Assembly: GCA_900552705.1 (NCBI GenBank) | Contig: USAX01000064.1 | Coordinates: forward strand, 1 to 10,831 | DNA length: 10,831 nucleotides | From: an uncultured Collinsella sp. | GTDB lineage: Bacteria > Actinomycetota > Coriobacteriia > Coriobacteriales > Coriobacteriaceae | Reading direction: 5' to 3' | Part shown: positions 1 to 7,200 of the stretch, piece after piece | Layout: every line of letters starts with the position of its first letter | Position numbering within the stretch: the stretch's first letter is position 1 | Position numbers and translations under genes: made by a program | Notes under the pieces: model-generated | What the model was told of the DNA's origin: nothing | Seen by the model: only the letters and a program-made list of their open reading frames with translations | Databases searched by the model: none

Positions 1-656
1 AGGTTGATGAGCTTGCAGGCGTCCGCATCGCGCTCAAACAGCTTGACGGCGTAGTAGCGACGCTTGTTGGCGGGAACGCTCGCCGGCAGGTTGTTCTCGA
101 TGTGGTCCAGAACGTCCTCGATGGAGGAATCGAACTTGTGCTCCGGCACCTGGCCCTTGGAAGCAGCAGACTTCTTGACCTGCTCGAACAGCTCCTTGAT
201 ACCCTTGTTTTTAAGGGCCGAGATCATCATGACCGGGCAACCGAGCTTCTTGGACAGCTTGTCGGTGTCGATCTTGTCGCCGTTCTTCTCCACGAGGTCG
301 GCCATGTTGAGGGCCACGACCACGGGCAGGCCGGTCTCGATAACCTGAAGCGCCAGGTACAGGTTGCGCTCGAGGTTGGTGGCATCGACCACCTGGACGA
401 CGACATCGGGCTCGCCGCTCATGAGGTAGTCGCGCGAGCACTGCTCCTCGGGGCTGTAGGGGGAAAGCGAGTAGATGCCGGGGAGGTCCGTAATCGTGAC
501 GTTCTTGTCGCTTAGGAGCTTGGCTTCCTTTTTCTCAACCGTGACGCCGGGCCAGTTGCCAACGTAGCCGTTGGCGCCGGTGATCAGGTTGAAAAGCGTG
601 GTCTTGCCGCAGTTGGGGTTACCCGCCAGCGCGACATGGATCTGAGAATCCGCCAT
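1..656 (-). CDS. feoB: Ferrous iron transport GTPase FeoB, N-terminal part (cut by window edge)
   Basis: FeoB is the inner-membrane ferrous iron transporter with a cytosolic N-terminal G domain. About 218 residues are visible, all from the GTPase and following helical domain; the membrane part lies beyond the window. Seen directly: G1 P-loop GNPNCGKT (residues 12-19), switch NWPGVTVEK with the G2 Thr near 39, G3 DLPG (57-60), G4 NMAD (117-120; FeoB proteins use NxxD) and G5 SALK (146-149). The ATG at 654-656 is preceded by an AGAAGGA ribosome site, and the G1 motif falls 11 residues from the start as in other FeoB proteins. It is the last visible gene of the feoA-feoA-feoB operon, 123 bp after the second feoA; that gap holds an inverted repeat that may give separate iron control. 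Identity is secure; completeness downstream cannot be judged. Confidence 0.96.
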   Translation of the reverse strand, partial: MADSQIHVALAGNPNCGKTTLFNLITGANGYVGNWPGVTVEKKEAKLLSDKNVTITDLPGIYSLSPYSPEEQCSRDYLMSGEPDVVVQVVDATNLERNLYLALQVIETGLPVVVALNMADLVEKNGDKIDTDKLSKKLGCPVMMISALKNKGIKELFEQVKKSAASKGQVPEHKFDSSIEDVLDHIENNLPASVPANKRRYYAVKLFERDADACKLIN

Positions 657-731
657 TCAATCCTTCTTCCTTGTGTGCCCGCGCTGCTTTCTCCGCGCAG
701 GCTGGATAATGTGCTTCAAAGATGCTGCATT

Positions 732-751
732 AAGTTAGAAAAACCTAACTT
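732..751. promoter_or_regulatory. Inverted repeat before feoB, candidate metal-repressor operator
   Basis: AAGTTAG and CTAACTT form a perfect 7-bp inverted repeat around a 6-nt A-rich spacer, in the unusually long feoA-feoB gap. The half-site AAAGTTA, read on the minus strand, also occurs in the arms of the inverted repeat before the first feoA. GTTAG/CTAAC half-sites recall DtxR/IdeR-type boxes, but the spacing here is wider than in the classical 19-bp box. There is no U-tract, so a terminator is unlikely. Operator function is inference. Confidence 0.4.
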
Positions 752-779
752 TATCTGCAGAAATATGTGCCGCCGGCCC

Positions 780-1001
780 TTACTGGACCTCGACGACGGC
801 AGCCTCCTCCTTGCGGATGGAGAGCTCGTAGCCACGCACGTTGATCTCGACCGGATCTCCGAGCGGTGCAACCTTTACGACCTTGAACGAAGTGCCCTTG
901 ATGAGCCCCAGGTCCATAAGGTGGCGGCGAAGCGCACCCTCACCGTGAAGCTTGACGATGGTGGAGCTCTCGCCCACCTTAACGTCACCCAACGTCTTCA
1001 T
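780..1001 (-). CDS. feoA: FeoA-family small SH3-like protein (second copy)
   Basis: This 73-residue protein of the FeoA domain family is a small SH3-like beta-barrel thought to act on FeoB during ferrous iron uptake. Visible family features are an N-terminal segment on setting the activity (TLGDVKVGESSTI), the central helix HLMDLGLIKGTSFKVV (about residues 27-42) with the hallmark DLGL-x-G turn, and the closing strand PVEINVRGYELSIRKEEA. The length is normal for a stand-alone FeoA. An AAAGGGGGAC ribosome site lies a few bases before the ATG at 999-1001. It is 38 bp after the first feoA and 123 bp before feoB, all in one direction, so it is almost certainly cotranscribed with the former. The two FeoA proteins are clearly divergent and not a recent duplication. 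Confidence 0.93.
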   Translation of the reverse strand: MKTLGDVKVGESSTIVKLHGEGALRRHLMDLGLIKGTSFKVVKVAPLGDPVEINVRGYELSIRKEEAAVVEVQ

Positions 1002-1039
1002 TTACTTGTCCCCCTTTCGGTTTTTTTAAATGCTGCGGA

Positions 1040-1282
1040 CTAACTGACGGTCATGATGTGCATGGCAACCTTGGAATCGATACCAAAGCGTGCGCCCAGC
1101 ACCGTGACGATGATATTGGCGCCACTCGAGCTCACCACGTGAATTTCGCTGCCCTCGACAAAGCCGAGGTCCTTGAGGTGGTGCTTCATATCCTCATTGC
1201 CCTTTACACGAGACACGCGCACGGTTTCGCCCGCTTTTACCATCGAAAGCGGCATTGCCGGCATCTGCGGTCCGCAAGACAT
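1040..1282 (-). CDS. feoA: FeoA-family small SH3-like protein (first copy of the operon)
   Basis: This is an 80-residue FeoA-domain protein and the first gene of the iron operon. The core is MPLSMVKAGETVRV, then a helix and turn HHLKDLGFVEGSEIHVV (about residues 34-50), then NIIVTVLGARFGIDSKVAMHI; DLGF-x-G and the LG-x-R-(F/Y)-x-I segment are typical of FeoA. A short N-terminal extension (MSCGPQMPA) with one Cys precedes the domain. I keep the first ATG because AGGAG lies 6 nt upstream of it (1289-1293); an internal Met at residue 14 would also leave a whole domain but has no good ribosome site. Transcription probably starts near the inverted repeat at 1325-1378. Expected role: helper or regulator of FeoB; separate roles for the two FeoA copies cannot be read from sequence. 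Confidence 0.92.
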   Translation of the reverse strand: MSCGPQMPAMPLSMVKAGETVRVSRVKGNEDMKHHLKDLGFVEGSEIHVVSSSGANIIVTVLGARFGIDSKVAMHIMTVS

Positions 1283-1324
1283 GAGTGGCTCCTAACGTCA
1301 GTTCGTCCTCAACATCGACGCGGT

Positions 1325-1378
1325 AAAAGTTAACCACATCTATGTTCGCTTTAGTAAACTAGCACGTGGTTAACTTTT
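1325..1378. promoter_or_regulatory. Long inverted repeat upstream of the feo operon, candidate operator pair
   Basis: AAAAGTTAACCAC at 1325-1337 is repeated perfectly inverted as GTGGTTAACTTTT at 1366-1378, around 28 nt. Each arm also holds the self-complementary GTTAAC; the two GTTAAC centres are 40 bp apart, nearly four helical turns. It lies 43 bp before the first feoA start and outside the HPr terminator, so it most likely covers the feo promoter. I could not assign convincing -35/-10 hexamers. An iron- or manganese-sensing repressor of the DtxR/MntR type is the natural candidate, by inference. Confidence 0.5.
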
Positions 1379-1425
1379 TGGAAAGGGTCCCCATTTAGAT
1401 TCCGAAAAAGTTTCCTATACGAAAC

Positions 1426-1461
1426 AAAAAGGCGCGGCAAAGAGCTGTCCTTTGCCGCGCC
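1426..1461 (-). terminator. Rho-independent terminator of the HPr gene
   Basis: A perfect 12-bp GC-rich stem (GGCGCGGCAAAG at 1431-1442 with CTTTGCCGCGCC at 1450-1461) and a 7-nt loop are followed on the minus strand by TTTTT (1430-1426). It starts 9 bp after the HPr stop codon and insulates the feo operon from HPr transcription. Confidence 0.9.
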
Positions 1462-1470
1462 CTGTCATGC

Positions 1471-1719
1471 TTAGAGCGAGAGGTTTCTGATCGACGTGAC
1501 GCAGGAAGCCTCGTCTACGCCCGAAACGCGGAAGATGATGTCCTCGCCGCACTCGCCGTAGAGAGCCATGAGCCCCATTACATCGCGGCCGTCGGTATGG
1601 CGATCGCCGATACTGACCGATACGTTGCTACGATGCTTGGCAATGATGTCGTAAAGCAGCGCAACCGGGCGGGCATGCAGTCCCAACGGATCTTTAATCG
1701 TCTTTGTAAACTCGACCAT
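1471..1719 (-). CDS. ptsH: HPr-family phosphocarrier protein with Asp at the Ser46 position
   Basis: HPr is the small cytosolic phosphocarrier that passes phosphate from enzyme I to sugar-specific PTS enzymes through His15. I choose the internal ATG at 1717-1719 (82 residues) over the upstream ATG at 1764. The sequence GGGAGGGGAC lies just before it, and this start puts the active-site motif GLHARP with His exactly at residue 15. The second hallmark, normally KS-I-M-G around Ser46, reads GRDVMGLM here, so residue 46 is Asp. Ser46 is the target of HPr kinase in Firmicutes, so this HPr cannot be regulated that way and may mimic the phosphorylated form (inference). The gene stands alone, with no ptsI or other PTS gene in the window. 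A TACAAT -10-like hexamer lies on the minus strand at 1774-1779; no good -35 was found. Confidence 0.88.
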   Translation of the reverse strand: MVEFTKTIKDPLGLHARPVALLYDIIAKHRSNVSVSIGDRHTDGRDVMGLMALYGECGEDIIFRVSGVDEASCVTSIRNLSL

Positions 1720-1812
1720 GTCCCCTCCCGCGGCATCGCACATTCGGCCGGCAAACCCAGCCACGTGGTAGTTATTGTAGCGTTAGATGCTTGTCGAGAG
1801 CTCCTCTGAACA

Positions 1813-2040
1813 CCTCGTGGGCAAAAAGTGGCAAATATGAGTACTGTCACCAATTTAGTAGCAGCAAAATCGAGAGCAAAGTGCCTACTTTGAGCGATTC
1901 GAAGAGGTTGAAAGCCGTCAAACGCCCTTTAAAGGGGGTTAGATAAATTGATTTTGAGCCCATTTTCGCTCAGAACGGGCCGAAAAATATGACACCTCTT
2001 TTGCAACAGTACTCATATTTGGCATTTTTTGACCACGGGG
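1813..2040. repeat. 228-bp element with 35-bp imperfect terminal inverted repeats
   Basis: The left end, 1813-1847, and the reverse complement of the right end, 2006-2040, match at 31 of 35 positions; 23 of the inner 25 agree, including the run CAAATATGAGTACTGT. The 158-bp centre is AT-richer than neighbouring genes and structured: a CAAAGT/ACTTTG hairpin with a 4-nt loop (1877-1892), a 12-bp palindrome CCCTTTAAAGGG (1925-1936) near the element's middle, and GAGC/GCTC plus GCCC/GGGC pairings around 1956-1980. No convincing reading frame runs through it, and I see no clear target-site duplication. It fills most of the gap between the HPr gene and the permease terminator. It may be a MITE-like intergenic repeat or a structured RNA gene; copy number elsewhere in the genome would decide. 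Confidence 0.7.
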
Positions 2041-2061
2041 TCCAAAACCATGTCCCAAAAC

Positions 2062-2093
2062 ACAAAAGGAGGGGCCTCGTAAGGCCCCTCCTT
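2062..2093 (-). terminator. Rho-independent terminator of the APC permease gene
   Basis: A perfect 11-bp stem (AAGGAGGGGCC at 2066-2076 with GGCCCCTCCTT at 2083-2093) and a 6-nt loop are followed on the minus strand by TTTTGTGTTTT. It begins 48 bp past the permease stop. The U-tract is broken by GTG, so termination may be partial. Confidence 0.8.
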
Positions 2094-2140
2094 AGGAAAG
2101 GGAATCGATTTATTCCACAGCCGCAGATTAATCCTAGCCG

Positions 2141-3604
2141 CTACTCCATCATGTCGAGGACGGAGGGGCGAAGCTCGCTCTCGGCAGCCTCGGGATCGGT
2201 CTCGCGCAGGCGGTTGATGTAGCGGTTGTACCACATCACGGCAAGGCCCAGGAAGATAACTACACCGCCAACGTTGTAGACCAGTGTCAGCCACAGAGGC
2301 TGATCGAGCGGGATGGTGCCGCAGATAAGCACGAAGCAGAAGACCACAAGCAGGAATGCAGCAATGGCCAGGCCAAAGGTACGCGAACCCATGCGGAAGC
2401 CACGGGGAGCAGCATCGAAGTTCTTGCGCAGCATAAAGTAGGCAAGCAGGATCAGCAGCGGCGGGAGCAGAGCGGTGGCAGCCGTCATGTTGGTGACGAT
2501 CATGAGCAGGTCGTCTAGGTTGCCGGAGCCCAGGGCCGGGATGATCAGGATGGGGACGACGATGGCAAACTGCAGCCAGGCAGCGCGGGCAGGAATGCCG
2601 TGCTCGTTGAGCTCGACGATCTTGCTACCAAAGACGCCCTTGGGGATCTCGGTGAAGAAGACCTTGATGGGAGCAGAGGTCCACATCATGAGGGAGCCCA
2701 GCGTGGCAGCGAGAAGGATCAGGCCAATGACGCGCGTGGACACTTCCATGGGAATGCCAAAGTGGGCAAAGACAGCGCCGAATACGTCGAAGATACCGGT
2801 GGAGATGGCAACGCCGCCCTCGGGAATGAACAGGTTGACCAGCAGCGAAGCGCCTGCATACAGAAGGCCGATGGTCAGGCCGGCGATAACGACGGTGCGC
2901 ACGAAGGCCTTGACGCCACCCTTAAGGTCGTTAAGGAACACGCCGACAGACTCAGCGCCGCCAACGCCCTGGATGATCCAGGCAAGCGTACCGAAGAAGC
3001 CCCACATAGTTGCGAAGTTGGTCGTGTCGGGAGCCATGTTAGCGGGGGTAGGAGCCGTAGCGAACTCGACGCCGCCAAAGGCAGCAGCCAGGGACAGCAA
3101 GATGAACACGGCAGTCAGGCCGAGAGCCGCGGTCGAGCCGAAGGAGGAAATGGAGCCGATCCACTTAGCGCCCTTGGTCGAAACCCACGTGGCGATAGCA
3201 AAGACGACGATCTCGATAATGGTGATCCACAGCTGCGAGAGCTCGGCATTGGCACCAAAGAACACGTAGCTCGCGTAAATGATGACGTTAGGCAGGACGG
3301 ACGCAAAGTAGAACAGGTTAACGAACCAGTAGCTAAACGCCGTCAGGAATGCCCAGCGGCCGCCCATCGAGGTCTTGACCCAGGCGTACACGCCCGACTC
3401 GGAGTCCTTGTTAAGGCCGACGAACTCGGCGGTAACCAGGGTATAGGGGACAAAGTACAAAAGCGTGGCGAAGAAGAACGACGGCGCAGCTGCCAAGCCG
3501 ATGGCCGCGTTGTTGTTGATGATGTTCTTGATACCGAACACGGCGGCGACCGTCATGCCCAGCAGAGCGAACGAACCAATCGTTCCTCGTTTTTCAGAGC
3601 TCAT
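2141..3604 (-). CDS. APC-superfamily amino acid permease (GadC/YjeM-like)
   Basis: This 487-residue integral membrane protein of the amino acid-polyamine-organocation superfamily has about 12 hydrophobic segments. Seen directly: a short charged N-terminus (SSEKRGTIG), a first helix with the unwound-type glycine region (VAAVFGIKNIINN), the conserved loop ESGVYAWVKTSMGGRWAF after TM2, the TM6-region signature GVGGAESVGVFLNDLKGG, and an acidic C-terminal tail. The order and wording of these blocks resemble the glutamate:GABA antiporter and YjeM branch; substrate cannot be fixed. I take the ATG at 3602-3604, with GGGAGGG just upstream; a frame-compatible TTG at 3616 would place that ribosome site inside the gene. 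It lies 153 bp downstream of ebgC in the same direction, so read-through from the galactosidase operon is possible, although a TATAAC hexamer at 3623-3628 may give its own promoter. An own terminator follows. Confidence 0.88.
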   Translation of the reverse strand: MSSEKRGTIGSFALLGMTVAAVFGIKNIINNNAAIGLAAAPSFFFATLLYFVPYTLVTAEFVGLNKDSESGVYAWVKTSMGGRWAFLTAFSYWFVNLFYFASVLPNVIIYASYVFFGANAELSQLWITIIEIVVFAIATWVSTKGAKWIGSISSFGSTAALGLTAVFILLSLAAAFGGVEFATAPTPANMAPDTTNFATMWGFFGTLAWIIQGVGGAESVGVFLNDLKGGVKAFVRTVVIAGLTIGLLYAGASLLVNLFIPEGGVAISTGIFDVFGAVFAHFGIPMEVSTRVIGLILLAATLGSLMMWTSAPIKVFFTEIPKGVFGSKIVELNEHGIPARAAWLQFAIVVPILIIPALGSGNLDDLLMIVTNMTAATALLPPLLILLAYFMLRKNFDAAPRGFRMGSRTFGLAIAAFLLVVFCFVLICGTIPLDQPLWLTLVYNVGGVVIFLGLAVMWYNRYINRLRETDPEAAESELRPSVLDMME

Positions 3605-3680
3605 AAGCCCTCCCAATCATCCGTTATATCTCATCTAAAACCGTCCGGACTGCAAGCGCAATCGTGGACGGCGCACCTGC

Positions 3681-3724
3681 TAAGGGGAATGGGGAAAAGG
3701 GAGTCAACAAAGCCATCCCCCTTA
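3681..3724 (-). other. Inverted repeat in the ebgC-permease gap, possible weak terminator or attenuator
   Basis: TAAGGGG-A-ATGG (3681-3692) pairs with CCAT-C-CCCCTTA (3713-3724) with one mismatch and a 20-nt loop. It follows the ebgC stop codon by 33 bp on the minus strand but has no U-tract after it. CTTA at 3721-3724 can instead pair with TAAG at 3732-3735 in a near-palindrome (3721-3735), so two foldings exclude each other. Function is unknown. Confidence 0.35.
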
Positions 3725-3757
3725 ACGGCGCTAAGCAAACGCCCAAACGGACGAATA

Positions 3758-4213
3758 CTACTTGTTGGGGAAGGAATAACCTTCAACCGTCACGTGCAGT
3801 ACCACGACGCGGGAATCCGCGACATCGGCCACGACACGGTAGGCCTCGTCAATTTCGACGACGGCAACGCCGCCGGCGGGAATCGTCACGGTCTCCCCCA
3901 TACCCTCAAAGCGCTCGCGATCGTCGATATCGCTGTAAGTGCGCGTGCAGGTAAGATCCGCCTTGGAAGCCACCTCGACGGTCAGGTCGCCGTCGAGCGG
4001 AGCGAGCACGGCATGGTAGCGACGGTGACCGACCAGATCGGCGGTAGCGGCCTCGCGGGCATAGACCCACCAGTACACCAACGAGTCGCCGATGGAGTAA
4101 GCCACGTCGTGCTGCAGGTCGGCAACGCCATCGAGCGCCTGACCGGTGCGCATCCACTTCTTGACGGACTTCATCTGAGCGTCGAAATCGGCGCGCGAGT
4201 TAAAGACATGCAT
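3758..4213 (-). CDS. ebgC: EbgC-like small beta subunit of the Ebg beta-galactosidase
   Basis: This 151-residue protein closely matches the E. coli EbgC pattern (149 residues): KKWMRTGQALD, VAYSIGDSLVYWWV (about 38-51), GHRRYHAVLAPLDG (62-75), YSDIDDRERFEGMGETV (93-109), the EAYR motif and the C-terminal end YSFPNK. EbgC belongs to the YhcH/YjgK/YiaL family of cupin-like proteins and is needed for full activity of the EbgA catalytic subunit. The start lies only 3 bp after the ebgA stop, and its ribosome site AAGGAGG is inside the last ebgA codons (4222-4228), a sign of translational coupling and a fixed subunit ratio. No signal peptide is seen, so it is cytosolic. It is the last gene before a 153-bp gap. 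High confidence in identity from length, motifs and partner gene. Confidence 0.93.
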   Translation of the reverse strand: MHVFNSRADFDAQMKSVKKWMRTGQALDGVADLQHDVAYSIGDSLVYWWVYAREAATADLVGHRRYHAVLAPLDGDLTVEVASKADLTCTRTYSDIDDRERFEGMGETVTIPAGGVAVVEIDEAYRVVADVADSRVVVLHVTVEGYSFPNK

Positions 4214-4216
4214 GAC

Positions 4217-7200
4217 TTATGCCTCCTTAATGGGTGCCAGCGCCTGAGCCAGATCGGCAGACGTCAGCGGTCGCAGGGACACCTCAAAGCTGAAGCTCTC
4301 AAAACGGGTGCGGTAGGAATCGAGCACCTCGGAACCCCAAGAGTTCGAACCAAGGCCGAGCAGCTGGTCGTTGATATTGACCGTAACCGCGTCGCCCTTG
4401 ACAAGGTCGTAGACGTGCTTGGCGTTATCGATGGCCTCGCAGCTATAGGGCCATGCCGAGAACGAGAACGGGTTGGAAGCGGCGTCGCTCGGACGCGTCA
4501 CGACCAGACCGTCACCGTGGCTAGAGCGCAGGGCGACCCAACGGGCGCCCTCGCGGTTAGCGCAATCCTGAGGCATAACGTAGGGTGTGAACATGTCGTC
4601 GACCGTAGTGCGGTAATGACCGACCGGGTTGGCGCGCAGCGAGTCCGGATAGTTCTCGCCCGGGCCGTGGCCATACCACTCGACGGCACGATCGCAACCG
4701 GGGACCTCGAAGGAGATGCCGATGCGCGGGATGATATCCGAGTAATCGCCGTAGGGCTCGCCGGAAACCTTGAGGTCGACGCGACCGCTCGGAAGCACGG
4801 TGTAGACGAGCTCGACGCGCATGCCGAACGCGCGGACGGGAGGAGCGATACGCTGGCTCACGGTAACGACGACCGCATTGCCATCCTGCTTCCAAGAAAC
4901 CTTGCGGGTAGACGTCTGCATCACATCGATGAAGTTGTCCTTCCACAGTGAGTCATACTCCTGGGCATGGTTATCGACGAGCGGATGCCAAAAACCAACC
5001 TGGGGACCAGAGGCCATTACGTCGCGGCCGGATGCCTTCCACTCGCTCACGGTACCGTTGACTTTGCTGAAGGTCAGCTCGCCGTTGAGGGAGTGGATGC
5101 GGATCTCCTGCTCGGTCTCCTCAACCGTAAGCTCAGGACGAGCGGGGGGCACGATGGCCGGCGCCGGATGGTTTGCGATGGCAAACTGGCTTGCGCCCAG
5201 CTGGAACATCGGCTCGCACCAGACGTGAGCGGCCATGGTGTAGGCGCGCACGGTCAGCAGGGTCTCGCCCACTGCGGCCTCGCGAATCACCAGCGGCAGC
5301 TGGACGGACTCGCCGGGGGCAACCGCGCCGGGCATGAGCGTCTTGCGGCAGACCACGTCGCCGTCCACCAGGGTCTCGGCCGACAGGCAGACATCCTCGA
5401 GGGTGGTGAACCAACGCTTGTTGGTGACGGTCAGCTCGCCTGCCTCGGCGTCATAAGCCATGCGGACCGGGCAGATGACCTGGCCGTACTCGGTAAGGCC
5501 CGGGCTCGGCTGCTGCCAGGGGAACACCATGCCATCGATGCAGAAGTTGCTGTTGTTGGGGTAATCGCCGTTGTCGCCACCATACATATCGTAGGCAACG
5601 CCGTCCTCGGCCACAGCAGCCAAACCGTGGTCGCACCATTCCCAGATAAACTGGCCTTGGATGCAATCCCAGCGATCGAAGACCTCCTGGTACTCGGACA
5701 GGCCTCCGGGGCCATTGCCCATGGAGTGGCCGTACTCGCAGTTGATGCGCGGCTTGGGGAACGGATGCTCGCCAAAGTCGTTCATCTGCGACACACGGGA
5801 GTACATCGTGGAAATGACGTCGACGGTATCGGCGTTGCGGTCCTCCTCGTAATGGACCGGACGATCATCGAGCTCGTGAGCCTTGGCGTACATCGCGCGG
5901 ATGTTGCAGCCATAGCCGCTCTCGTTGCCCATCGACCACATAATGATGCAGGCGTGGTTGCGCTCCTGCATCACCAGGCGCTCAATGCGGTCGACGTAGG
6001 CCGGCTCCCATGCCGGATCGTCGGTGACCAGGGCGATGTTGCCGATATTCTCGAAGCCGTGGCTCTCCATATCGGTCTCGGCGACCAGCATGATGCCATA
6101 CTCATCACACAGCTCGTAGAAGCGCGGGTCATTGGCATAGTGAGAGGTGCGCACCGCGTTGATGTTGTGCCGCTTCATGAGCTCCAGGTCGCGGCGCATG
6201 CGATCGAGGCCCACGGCGCGACCCTTGTGATCGTCGTGATCGTGGCGGTTGACGCCATGCATCTTAAAGTAAGTGCCGTTGAGGTAGATATGATTGCCCT
6301 CGACCGTCACCTCGGCAAGTCCCTGGTGATGCGGAACGTACTCGCTGACCTCGTCGCCGTCGTAGACCTCAAACGTAAGGTCATAGAGGAAGGGGTCCTC
6401 GGGGTTCCAGAAGTGGGCATCGGCAACGCTGCACTCGGCATGGCCATCGACGCACTCGCCCGTAGCGACCACGTTCTCGCCATCGCTGAGCGTAAACACG
6501 ACACGGGAAGCGCCCTCGGCCACCGTATCGAGCGTGATCAGAGCGGCATCGCCCTCGCGGTGCGTGCGGAACCTAAAGTCGACCAGGTGCGCGGCGGGAC
6601 GCTGCATAAGGTACACATCGCGGAAGATGCCCGAAGCCCACCACATGTCCTGATCCTCGATATAGCTGCCATCGCTGTACTGCAGGACCTTGACCGCAAA
6701 CAGGTTGTCGCCCTCGACGAGCGCGTCGGTCACGTCGAACTCGGCGGACAGACGCGAGCCCTTGGTCATGCCGATAAACTGGCCGTTGACGTACAGCTCG
6801 CCATAGCTCTCGATGCCGTCGAAGCGAATGATCTCGCGGGCGCCGGCAGGAACGGCGGGAAGGTTGACGATGCGCTGGTAGACGCCCGTGGGGTCGTCGG
6901 AGGGAACGAACGGCTGATCCACCGGAAACGGGAAACCCTCGTCGGTATAGGCAAGGTTGCCATAGCCGTCTACCTGCCACAGGTGCGGAACCTCCACGTG
7001 ATCCCACTCGGACTTGTACGTGGAGAGCTCCTCGTTGGAGACGGCAGCAGGCCCCTCAAAGAGGCGGAACTGCCACGAGCCAGACAGCTGAACAAACCCG
7101 CGCGACAGCTCGCGGCTGTACGTAGCAGCGAGATCGGCGGTCTCATAACCCATAAAGTACGCATGGGGTGCCAGGCGGTTCCTGTGGGTGAGCGCTTGGT

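Noticed and set aside
1720..1764. Upstream extension of HPr from the ATG at 1764
   Set aside because: It would add 15 residues not seen in HPr proteins and lacks a good ribosome site, while the ATG at 1719 has GGGAGGGG directly upstream.
2600..4951. A 783-codon open frame on the plus strand
   Set aside because: It runs antisense across the permease, ebgC and the end of ebgA. Codon composition reflects the third-position GC bias of the true genes, no domain is recognisable and no ribosome site precedes it.
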